NCBI GenBank assembly: GCA_022829145.1 | Contig: CM040748.1 | Location: 25,924,501 to 25,988,500, forward strand | Origin: Albula goreensis | Lineage: Eukaryota; Chordata; Actinopteri; Albuliformes; Albulidae | Length of the DNA stretch: 64,000 bases | Reading direction: 5' to 3' | Shown: positions 1 through 11,034 of the stretch, piece after piece | Position numbering within the stretch: position 1 is the first letter of the stretch | Layout of the letters: each line of letters starts with the position of its first letter | Translations under genes and position numbers: made by a program | Notes under the pieces: model-generated | Told to the model about the DNA's origin: nothing | Seen by the model: the letters and a program-made list of their open reading frames with translations, nothing else | Database searches by the model: none

Positions 1-678
1 CAAAATTAATATTGATTGAATCCTGGGCAAAGCAAATTCATATAGAAATATAGGTATGGTGAATGGGAAATTCTCTACAATGAAATAAAGATGAAGGGGT
101 CAGTTTCATTCAGAATTCCCCCCCCACTCTCTCTCTCAGCAGTTTGCAGTATCATGTCAGTCCAAACACAACATGCTCTAAAAATGGACACAAAAAGAGC
201 ATACTTAAAGTTTTTTTTTTTTTTTTTTATAGAGTGAAATAACAATGATAATGTTAACAATAGCAAGAAAACCTTCAAGCCTTAGATCTCAGGCAACACT
301 TCCACTGTCTCCTTGAAGCAAAAATACAGCTGTCCAGGGTGCACTGAGCTTCCTTTAGGGGTTGTTTCCTGCAGGCCCTGCATGCAGCGCAAGCCTGGCG
401 TGAGCAGCAGCGTGTTTTGTCTTGTGTCTTGAATCACAGACCACCGCACTGGGTATTGTGAGCAGCACAAGTACAGCTAGCCCAAAGACATAAATTACCA
501 CAACTCTTACTGCCACACCAAACCATGCAGCTTCACAGGGAAGGTCACGTTATCTTTAATCCAAGGGTACATGATGTCTGTATGCATGTGTGCCAGTGTA
601 TGCATACGTGTGCATCATGTGTGCTTTTGTGATTATGTATGTGTGCAGATGTTTAGGTGTGTGTGTGACTGAGTATGC

Positions 679-688
<10 letters not shown>

Positions 689-766
<78 letters not shown>
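689..766. repeat. (TG)n microsatellite
   Basis: About 39 uninterrupted TG dinucleotides, preceded by a short (AT)n run. The long Thr-His or Cys-Val frames across it are artefacts of the repeat. Confidence 0.98.
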
Positions 767-768
<2 letters not shown>

Positions 769-3700
769 ATGCATATTTTCAATGTACTGTTCATATGTTG
801 CTTGCAGTCATCGCAGTCAGATGAGTGTCTGGTCCTGGTCAATGCAAACATTTCTTTTGAGGGTGAGCACTGCAGGTGTTTGTGAGACACAGGAAGTACT
901 CAGACCAGTGTCTGCCGTTTCCTCTGCTTGGTATTTTAATACAGCTGACGTTCACTTTGATTCATCACAAGTGGGATTTATTTTGATTCATCGCATTCAC
1001 ACAAGTTAGTGGATGATTTGTTAGCTGCATCTCACTGGCGTGCTGTGAAGCATGCAGCCACGCTAATGTGTAATGGATCCAGTATACCGGGGGCTTGGGA
1101 TGTACTTGCTGCTGGTCTGTCATGTAACATCTTCAATAAAATATATGTAATGTATGGTAATGCATAAGCCTCCCATATCTGTAAACAAAGTTGTCAGGGC
1201 ATCTGCTATAATATTCCTTTCCTCTTTCTTTTGTTTGTTTTGGTGTGATGGTGTGAGATCCAGCTGTGCTATTACTAGCTATGGCCAGAGGTCACATTGG
1301 CAAGGCGACAGTTGGCTCAGTTTCACCAAAGGGAAATGGTGTGTAAGCCATTTAAATGAATCAGTATCATCGCTTTCTAATGATCTTCCCTGGCCGGCGG
1401 GGCACCTTCCTTATCTGAACATTATGTTCACTTCATGTTGCTTTGCACAGCTTGCTCTGTGACAAAGGCAAAATGTTATTAGTGTCGCACGTACAGTTTG
1501 AAAAATAGCAAAGGCTGGTCACCACATAAATCAGAGGAATCTGCTATGGAAGGTGATTGGTGGGTCAGTAATATAGATAAATTTGGGTGAATCCATCAGT
1601 GTGTACCCCTGGAACACCTCTCACTACAGAACAATAGACATAAAGCCTAGAACTGAAACGTAATACCATGGTCACATCTTCCTAAATACATATTTTTGCT
1701 GTGTCTGGTTTTGCATTTACCCTTGTTGGCGTAGGTTCTACATAAAATGTTGGTGTCTCCATCACAAATTTACAAAAGTTTTATTAAAATGAGCAATGTG
1801 CAAAGTTTTCTGCTTCCTCCATTCAGCCCAAGCAAGTGACTAATGAAACCCGCTACCATCAGTCAGGCCTATCAGCTGTTTACAATCAGTAAAACACACA
1901 ACAAACTTGGTCATTGAAGATGAGCTTAACTGGTCTAGGCTAAGTTTACCAGTTTTCTAGAAACCAGCCGACATCCTGATCACCTCATTCATTTTGTGAG
2001 TGACACTGCGTGAATAGCACTGTTACGATGATGGAGCCAGGGGTGTGTTTTCCGGGTGACCAAATGGAAGCGTTAAGCTGACTAAATCGTCCCTGTTAAG
2101 AGTTGTAAATGTGGGTGAAGCAGGTGGGCAGGAGAGGAGTTAAAATGAGAGAGGTGAGACCTCTGTTTCACATGGCAGGAAATCAGATTGAACTTTCCCC
2201 AGATTAACTTGAGCCGTAGTTCTGTGGCAGCGCGCCAGAGAAAAGTGCCAGAGCCTCAAGAGCTCTGCCCCTGCAGAAATCCAGCCGAGTTCACCGAGCT
2301 GGAAGCCACGGTTGACGCACAGGGTACATTCTGTTCCTGGAAAGAAATGCACTGGATCACATAACGTCTTAGAGTGCCTCTTCGGTTTAACTCTAATTTT
2401 AACATCAGCTCATTTTACAATGCCCATCGTGCAAAGTGTGATCTGAAGCTATATCATGCATATTTTGAATACATATACTGACAATTGGAGGCCTTTAGTA
2501 GGTTGTAAAGGGTCCATTTGATCCCATTTTAAGGTATCGGTCCAAGTTAGTCTCCAATTAGTTATTTTTCAAACAGTTTTTTTTTTTTTTTTTTTTTTTG
2601 GAAAACTTAATGTGTGATTGTAATAAATTAAATGAAGGAGTTTAGATTAAATAGCACATTCATATGTTTTATCTTACCTCAGAAATATGACCTGTAAAAT
2701 ATGCAATAAATAAAATAAACTATTGGAAAAGACTACAGACTGCTTTGCAAGGAGTTAATAAAAGTATTCAGTGCTGTTTTAAAGGGTTCTCTTTTTCAGA
2801 CTGCAGCGTTTTGAGGCTCTGTGTTTTGTTTTCTTTTTTAATGTGGCTTTAAGGACTGTAACAGGGCTCTGCTCACAGTCTGCTTTCAGTCAGCAGTGTT
2901 ATTTTTTCCGCGGGGTCAAATATGGCAGCGGCGGTGGTGGTGAGGGGGTTTGGCAAGAAGAGTCAAGGAACTGAGGTGACATTATTCATTTTTTATGCCT
3001 CTCGTCATTGTTCCATAAGCATAACCATGGTGTGGTTCACGCAGGCCTGCTCTCATTAAGGGCCCTTGTCGACAGGGGGATGAAAACCTCGTCTTTTTTT
3101 CCTTTTGTTGTGTCCCTTCCTGTCTGGGTTCATGGAGTAAAAAAGTAAATATGCTTGAAATAGATCTCTGCGCGTGTGCCTTCCTTTTGGTTTTTTTTGT
3201 TTTGTTTTTGTTTTTTTAAGCGTAGCTTCTGTGACAGTACTCACGATAAATAGCTCCCCGGCGGGCTGTTTGTCTTTGCCTCTCAGCAGTCTGTCCGCCG
3301 CCATGCTGCACATACACTGCATAGTGAAACTTCCCCCAGCGCTGAGACGTGAGCCACAGCTTCACACGCCTCAGCCCAGCCAAATGCTGTCCGTCACCCA
3401 ATAAGCCTGCAGTGCAACAGGCATGACTGGACAATTAAAGGGGTAGCTCATCCAGATTATACATTTCCGTTACACTTCTATAATACTTTATATGTAATCT
3501 GCACACCAAAGTATGAAAAGATGAGAGCTTTGTTTATGATAATAAAATATAACATTTTGAAAATGTCGGCTTTCTTCTGGCTTTGTAAACAAATGGACAC
3601 AATTTATAAATTTACTTCATGGATTGAAATCAGTTTTATTTGGTTAGGGTGATATTGTACGGTTTTGTAAATGGTGTGAAACATATTGCATTGCATCGTT

Positions 3701-5669
3701 ACATGTGATTGCAGACGCAAACAAGAAACTGGCACATTGATGACACTCTCATGGTATTTGCAACACATTTGATATAGTTGGGTGAACTGTCCATTTAATC
3801 ATTTACCATCATGTCAGGAAGTGCTAGTTCTCAGTGCTAACCAGTTTGTACCCTGGAGTGCAACTTAATTCATTACTTAGCTTAGATTCCCTGAGCTCAA
3901 TATTTACTGTTTCCTGGAACCATGTTGTACAGGTAGTAATTATTGTGGGCAGAATAGAAAATGTAAAAAGCATCCAGTTGAAGATTTTGTTTTGTGCAGC
4001 GGTGTGGTGTGACCACAGGAGTCCCTTTGACCTTCCCACATCAGAAAGAATCCAAATGTATGAAATTACATATTTCCTCAAAGAAAATGCATTTCAAACT
4101 TAGTTCATTCCAGAAAAGTATTCTGTTGTATAGTAAATCTTTAATATATACTTGAAAGCAAACATAATATATATGCATCATAGAATATGTTCATATATGA
4201 TAATATGATGCTCAGACATATCTTCTAAGCCCTTTTTAATAATGGTAAGGTGCAGCCTGTGTATTTCTCATTCATTTTCCATTCGCACAGGCATTCTCCA
4301 CATATGTATGTATGGTGTCTTTTCTACAGAATGTTGTTAGTTCTGCTCTTGCTGCCTGCAGACGTGTCAGAGCATAATGTCAGAGCCTGTGTCCTCAGCT
4401 GGCCTTTCGGAACACTGACCTGCTACTGAGGGCAGAAGCTCTGCCAGGTCTCTCTTTCCGTCTCTTCCCAAATCTCAGGACTCGTTTCGGTCAGGCCTCC
4501 GGGCCCTGATGAGATTTCCATGCCACCTCTTTTATATAAAACCCATCTTGGGGCCCATTGTTCCAATACAGGATGGTGATTGGGGAAGCCATCCCCATGG
4601 CTTGGCCAGGTACAGAGAGAGGCTGTCAGTGTGTGGTGGTCCTGAAAGGGCTTCCTCAGATTGTTCGGCTGCTAGACGCAGGGAAACGTGCTGATTAATG
4701 TTCCCGCGTCTTCAACAAGCTTGTTTGTCGCACACAGTCATGGCTACCTTGGGGCTGAACAACAACCAGTCATCATTTTACTTAGAAAACAATGTTAGCT
4801 AGGAAAAACAATGTCCATCCAGTAGTATTCGATATTCAAATTTATACGTAATGTCAGTCATTTTTATACACATGTATGTATTACCAATCAAGTACAGCTA
4901 CACATAATCTGGTTTAGTGTAGCTGAATGATTTCAAGACAGTTAATATAAGTTGTCTTGTTAAATCCTGTTTTTAAATTGTACATAATCTGAAGTTCGTC
5001 ATGTTCAATTTCTTTTTCTTAATTAAAACAGGAAAAAGATGAATAAATTCTGAATATGAATGTAATGGAGACTGATTTCATGGAGCCCAGATCACAGAGT
5101 GGCTCTCTTTCTCTCCCTGCACCTTTGCATGCTACTGAATGCATGGACGATTTGCTCGTAATGTGCCAATAGCAATATTTTAATTATAAGGGCTAGTACT
5201 GTCCCCTGGAACAGTACAAGTTAGAAAGTAAATTGCCTGTTTCTAGGCATTCCAATGGCACGTTTATCCGTAGCATTTGGCACTTAGTAATTCTGAAACG
5301 ACAGACGCACTGCCCATTGGTTAATTCCCCTCTCTGGCCTTGCATACAGTAGAGTGCATCTATGAAGGGGAATTCCAATGTCCATCCCCACGCCTGCCAG
5401 CTCCTGCTGACGCACAAACACAGACCTTCCTGTTTTCAGAGTGGTCTGCACCCTGCTGTACCGGATCAAGTCCTGCAAAGGAGGAACTGTCCCTTTCACC
5501 TCAACGCCTCGCCGTAAACCAATCTAGGAGGAAAAAAAGCACCCTGGAATATTCTGGCCAACTGAAACTGAGCCTAGGGAAATGGGTTGTTATCAATTAT
5601 AGTGTGATCAATACAGGGAGGTATGAGGAAGTAAGTCTAATTTACTGTGCCACAGTGCAGCTTTCCTTT

Positions 5670-5960
5670 CCTCACTGCACCAGCCTAAGGTTCACTGACA
5701 TGTGTACTCGTCCTTTACCTCCTGTCTGGAGAGTGTGGAGCTTTGCATCAAGCCTGAACTTGAACACGTCAGGGGTCTCCGTCTGTACTGTATGACTTGG
5801 CAAGCTGTTCCAAGAACTGACAGTTGTCTGTGTAGAAAAAAGTTTCCGGGCCTCAGTACAGAACTTACCTTTAAAAAATGTTCCATCTGTGCCCCCTTGC
5901 ACAGGTGCAGTAGCTCAGTCTGTACAATGATTTGTATTCCACTTTGTTAATCCCTTTAAA
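5670..5960 (-). mobile_element. Fragment of a non-LTR retrotransposon (end of the reverse-transcriptase ORF)
   Basis: The minus strand reads EARKLFSTQTTVSSWNSLPS, then HTVQTETPDVFKFRLD. This is the pattern F(F/S)..R(V)..WNSLP...V.....FK.RLD found at the C-terminal end of many LINE ORF2 proteins. Only this last part remains, with no reverse-transcriptase core nearby, so it is a 5'-truncated, inactive copy. The (AAAT)n-like tract at about 5967-5993 flanks it. The exact LINE clade is not determined. Confidence 0.6.
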
Positions 5961-8900
5961 GAATGTGCATAAATAAATTTAAATAAATAAATCCCCGTCC
6001 CCACTCTTCGTCTTATTTTACTGAGCCAAAATAGATTAAGTGTCATATTTCTTGCCTCATAACCTTTACATTTTATACTACAAAACTTTTATTGAAACTT
6101 TGGTTGCCCCTCTTTGTACTTTTCCTAGAGCCTCTATTTTTTTATTATAGTGTGACATCTATCATTGCAGTACAGTATGCTAATTGTGGTCAATATATAA
6201 AACTATATATTGGCAGAAGGTACTGTGAATCTATATAGTTTACAACTGCATGCACACAGAGCAAAGTATATGGCTGCAGTATTAAAATGAAAAAGGATTT
6301 TTCACAGTGAGAATTCAGTGAGAGCACAGATTCTGCTGTTGGAACCTGATTCCATTATCATCCTTTGTACATTAGTTTGACAGCAGCCAGCTAGATCCAT
6401 CCACTTGTCTCAACAATCAAAGTGACCTGTAAAACTCACCCACAATTATTAATTTTAAGCCCCATAGCTGCTGTTTATGGAGTCATTCATATGGATCAAT
6501 TTTAGTGGACTCCAATAAGCAAATGTATCCATTATCATTGAAAATGTATCATTTAAAGTGCTGCTCAACTGCAGTAACACTTTTATGAAAATGCAACCTT
6601 ATGCTTATGGCAACCTTGTGCTTATGAAGGCAGAAAAATGCTCTGGTTGTACAGGTGAAGGCCTGTTCTTCATATGTACGGCAGCACTCGTTAAGGAATG
6701 CTTACATGGCGTGATGGTGAAGGTGGCGGCCATGTGTTACATTTGTGGAGTGGCTGAGTAAACATGAGAGGCACATTTACCGTAACCTGCTCCCAGGGGG
6801 AGAAGGTGTGGGGGGTGGGTGAAGGAGATAACCTTGCCCAAAGTCAACAACAGATGTGCTCATTTACTCAGCCAATGCATGCTTTATTCCCAGACTAACG
6901 CAGCAACTGCCGAAGTGCTCGGGGATGGTAGTACGTGTACATTCAGGTGTTCAGCAAGTTGACTTGGACATTAATCCAAGTAGATATTTTCAGAGGCAAT
7001 TCTAAATGTTTCAACTCTAAATGTTTTTCTTGTATGTTTTCATGCTGACCAATAAGCCATTGAACATCTTTCCACTGCTTGATAACTGAAACCAAACTTA
7101 CACTCAGGTCATAGATTTTGCATGGTGTATATATCACATATTCATATTCAAAGTTATGTTTTTTGTTTGCAGACATGGTTTTTGCAGGTGTTTAGTAAGA
7201 TCACCTTCAGCCTGTGGCAGACCATGTCTCACTTTTCTCTTGCGAAAGGACAAAAAAAAAAAAGAAAAAACCTAGCGGTCTAAATATAACTTGTACGCCT
7301 ACTCATTTTGAGGACAGGAAGTGTGTTTAGCACACTGATGTTCTAAAATCAAATGAGGCGTTTTTGAGGCTGCAGGAAGCTTGTGGTCATCAGTACAATG
7401 TGCTGCAGTTAAGGCATTGTTGGCCCTGAGTACAGCAAACCCCCCCACCCCCACCCCCTGCCCTCTGCCCAGACTACCCCCCCAACACACTTACACCTCC
7501 CTGCCTCCCATGTTCCTCTCTTACCCTCCACCTTTCATACAAACCCTCGGCAGATCTTAGACGCCCGCCCCTCAGTTTGTCATGAGCACTAAGAGGAAGT
7601 GCACTCCGTCAGCAGTAGCTCTCCTTTTCTCGCTCTCTGTCCCCTTCGGATTGGTGTGCAGATCCAAGGCAGCACAAGTGTTTCAGGGGTGCGGCAGTGG
7701 TTCAGGGTAAGGTAAGGTAAGGTACATTTTTTTGGGGGGAAGGATTTGGCAAGAGTTGACCCATTATTGCTTTGGTCAGACTCTGGCAGACCTGTCAGCT
7801 GAGTACGGCTCCACAGCACAAACGGCACAGCACAGGCTGTCTGTTCAGACAGAGCACAGAAACACTCTTTTTATGTTAACAGAGAAAACTACATTATGGA
7901 ACAGATGTGCTTTTCAGCTTACTGACCATGCCCCTGGACTTGCTTGTCATAAAGTAGGGTCCTGTTTAAGTCCTTAAGTTCCTCTACAGTGCTTTGGTTT
8001 GTGTTTGTTAAGTTTGTCTCAGTTCTCATGGCTTTAGTATTTGCTCGAGGTTTGGCCCATTGCGTTTGACTTCATTATATACTTAGTTTAAGTTTGTCGA
8101 GCTGTAACGTTTTGATAGCATGTACATTGATTTCATTAGTGAATTAAGAAACAGCAGGCCATTCTTGGCACTCTCCAGCACAGAGGTGAAATAACTGAGA
8201 TGGATATCTGCAATTTGACTTTAATACACAAAACATATTTGCACAGTTCTGTAGGCTCTCAGACTGCATATTGTTTGTAGTAAATGGACTCATTGTTGAT
8301 CAGGTAGTCAGTACAGCAGGACATATGTTATTTTATACTGCAGTCTTGCTGTGTCCTGAAATTGTCAGTTGAAAGCCATGTTTCCACAGGACAACCACAG
8401 ACGTCTATTTAAAAGCCCTCTAAGACACATGGATACATTTCATCATACTTTCTCATTCCTAAAATACATATTTAGTCATACTTGGTATGAGATAATTATA
8501 TATTAGGTCTGTGCACGTCAGCAGGTTTAGAATCTTGTTGCAAATACAGATGTTCCATTCTGGCCTCCACTGTGCGTAACACACTGGTGGCAAGACTGAG
8601 CTGTCCATGACCAAAGGAAAAGCTGTGTGAGAGGCTAGCTCATTAAATCTCTGAATCAGTTATACTAGCTAGGCTTTTTCAGTGTTTAATCAACTCAGAT
8701 AAAATAATCTTGATCACTGCTGGATTTATACAAATTATCTGAGTTGAATTAGCACAATATTATAATGTCTTTACTATTAGTTGTCATAGCTACAACTAAG
8801 GAAATCACCTCAGTATTTTTGTTTCTATCATGTTGCCAATGTACACATTCTGGCCTTATCAGTCTGTTATGCTTACTGGTTATTTCAAGTTGTCGTTATT

Positions 8901-10205
8901 TCTGACTCAGTCAAGCCACTTGTCATCCTTGTATTTTAATTGCCTTTTGGCTTAAAGTATGATATTGATACTGTGCCATATTGGGAGAGTTTAGCCCTTT
9001 TACATGTTCTGAGAGTTGTAAGGAAGATTGTTTTAATTAATGGATTACATGCTTGACAGAATTTGTAAATGGCCTGGCAGTTGGGGTCGGTAATTGAATG
9101 CCGTCATTTCTCTCTTTCTCATCTTTACTATGTAGGCACTGAGTGGACAGTTACATTATTATTCTGCTTTAACAATTTTATAATGATGCTGCAGTCAGGA
9201 GATGGCCTTCTGTATCACCCTTTTTAATCTGAATAAAAAGAGCTTCCTGTCTTTTCATGTCCACTTACACTTTGGTTGCTGTGTAGGGACATATGCACAT
9301 TTTACTGAACTTCTAGATAACCCACATCTCTTTGGTACTTGCCACAAATATGTCCTTTTGGATAATGCAGCGACACAAAATATGTCACATTTTACTTTTC
9401 AAACACATTCTTAGTGAGCATAAATGATTGTATATCAGTTTTCGTCTTGCAGCAAGTTTGTCTCATTGTAACCTGCAATTATTAGTTAGTTACTGATGCA
9501 TACGTAGTCACAGTTTATATCGTTCAAATTCATCATTCTTAAAGATCAGATGGGCCTCCTGTCATATACAACAGAGTTATCAACTATCATAAAAACTGTT
9601 ATACGTAAAACCATTATGTTCTTCATTGTACCTGTGGTAAAACATTTACAAGTGTGTACACATGTTAAGCAGTTAGACCACTGAAATTGTGACATTGACA
9701 TCCTTTATATTAATACATACTATTCATTGAAAAATATTTGAAAAATATCAGTCCCAAGACTGCAGGAAGAACTGTGCCTTCAAATGTATCATATGTTCTA
9801 TTACTATGCTGTGTCACCTCAGGCGATTACTTTGGTCTCAGTATTGGCATGCATCTTGTTGGTATAGCAGATTTTTTTTTCAGCGAAAAGTAAGATAGAC
9901 TTGGTAATCCAACAGCAGGAGTGAATATAAATCAGCTATTTGGGAAAATTGATAAACTCCCTAAAGAACTCAATCTAAGTTCAAGTTTCCAGCTAAAAGT
10001 ATGTGTTATTTATTTTACCATTGATGTATAGTCTGGGAGAATGTGACATTTTTATGACTTTGTGGAGAAAGAGTGGTGTCCTGCCAAATTTAATAATTTA
10101 TGGAAAAGGATTTCGTGGATTGTACAATTTATGTGTAATTTTTGGAAAACGTTTGAGAGACTCTGTTCCGGATAAAATCTGCCAAGTCTGCATGAAGCTG
10201 AGCAT

Positions 10206-10958
10206 GAGCTCACCTTATTTTTGGCGTTCTGATTGTGAAATGCACGCCTGGTTCTGTTTTTGGTGTTCTGATTGTGAAATGCCTGGTTCTGTTTTTGCCT
10301 GGTTCTGTTTTTTTTGGTGTTCTGATTGTGACATGCTCACCTGGTTCTGTTTTTGGTGTTCTGATTGTGACATGCTCACCTGGTTCTGTTTTTGGCGTTC
10401 TGATTGTGACATGCGCACGTCTGGTTCTGTTTTTGGCATTCTGATTGTGACATGCTCACCTGGTTCTGTTTTTGGCGTTCTGATTGTGACATGCGCACGT
10501 CTGGTTCTGTTTTTGGCGTTCTGATTGTGACATGCTCACCTGGTTCTGTTTTTGGCGTTCTGATTGTGACATGCACACCTGGTTCTGTTTTTGGCGTTCT
10601 GATTGTGACATGCTCACCTGGTTCTGTTTTTGGCGTTCTGATTGTGACATGCACGCCTGGTTCTGTTTTTGGCGTTCTGATTGTGACATGCACACCTGGT
10701 TCTGTTTTTGTCGTTCTGATTGTGACATGCTCACCTGGTTCTGTTTTTGGTGTTCTGATTGTGACATGCACGCCTGGTTCTGTTTTTGGTGTTCTGATTG
10801 TGACATGCACACCTGGTTCTGTTTTTGGTGTTCTGATTGTGACATGCACGCCTGGTTCTGTTTTTGGTGTTCTGATTGTGACATGCTCACCTGGTTCTGT
10901 TTTTGGTGTTCTGATTGTGACATGCTCACCTGGTTCTGTTCTCACAGAAGCCCTGGCA
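10206..10958. repeat. 39-bp minisatellite upstream of the first pik3r6 coding exon
   Basis: About 18-19 tandem units of 39 bp, each containing TCTGATTGTGACATGCTCAC and then CTGGTTCTGTTTTTGGCGT. Two units carry a 2-bp insertion (ACGT before CTGG) and the left end is degenerate. Because 39 is a multiple of three and the units lack stops, frames stay open on both strands (a 271-codon minus frame and 158-173-codon plus frames); these are not genes. The last unit runs into TTCTCACAG, a likely acceptor for the first coding exon. Confidence 0.97.
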
Positions 10959-10985
10959 CCACCATGTGGGTGAGATGTGAGCACC

Positions 10986-11034
10986 ATGGCCTCCTGGGAT
11001 TTGTCTAATAACAAACAAAGCATGGAGGACTCAG
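10986..11034 (+). CDS. pik3r6: pik3r6 coding exon 1 (N-terminus)
   Basis: This 49-nt exon encodes MASWDLSNNKQSMEDS plus the first base of a Gly codon (phase 1). The donor is CAG|GTACCG at 11035. It joins in frame to exon 2, giving ...MEDSGSGMSAAVESD. Human PIK3R6 starts MESSDVELDL, so translation may instead begin at the second ATG (11022), which gives MEDSG. An acceptor-like TTCTCACAG at about 10947 suggests the exon has an untranslated 5' part starting near 10948. I chose it for its phase match and Kozak context; it is too short to be seen by ORF length alone. Confidence 0.7.

Larger units (their letters stand above)
1..10205. other. Non-coding region upstream of pik3r6
   Basis: No exon with homology was found here on either strand. 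It holds poly-T tracts (about 211-229 and 2577-2599), a long (TG)n at 689-766, a LINE fragment at about 5670-5960 and a C-rich run at about 7440-7485. A GC-richer patch at about 2910-3420 includes a short unrecognised frame, MAAAVVVRGFGKKSQGTE, at 2922-2975 next to a donor-like GTGACA. Untranslated 5' exons and the promoter of pik3r6 may lie here. No pik3r5 exon was seen, although the human gene lies directly upstream of PIK3R6. Confidence 0.5.

Noticed and set aside
556-1009. Poly Thr-His and Cys-Val frames over the first (TG)n
   Set aside because: Translation of a dinucleotide repeat; not coding.
5340-5795. 151-codon plus frame
   Set aside because: It runs antisense across the LINE fragment; no protein similarity in this direction.
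10206-10958. Array resembling a CRISPR locus
   Set aside because: Units are head-to-tail without unique spacers, in a vertebrate-type intron-rich region, so it is a minisatellite.
10936-11010. Minus-strand exon ending at CCAG|GTGAGC next to the 39-bp array
   Set aside because: The frame (DKSQEAMVLTSHPHGGARAS) is exactly antisense to the better supported + strand first coding exon, which is phase-compatible with exon 2 of pik3r6.
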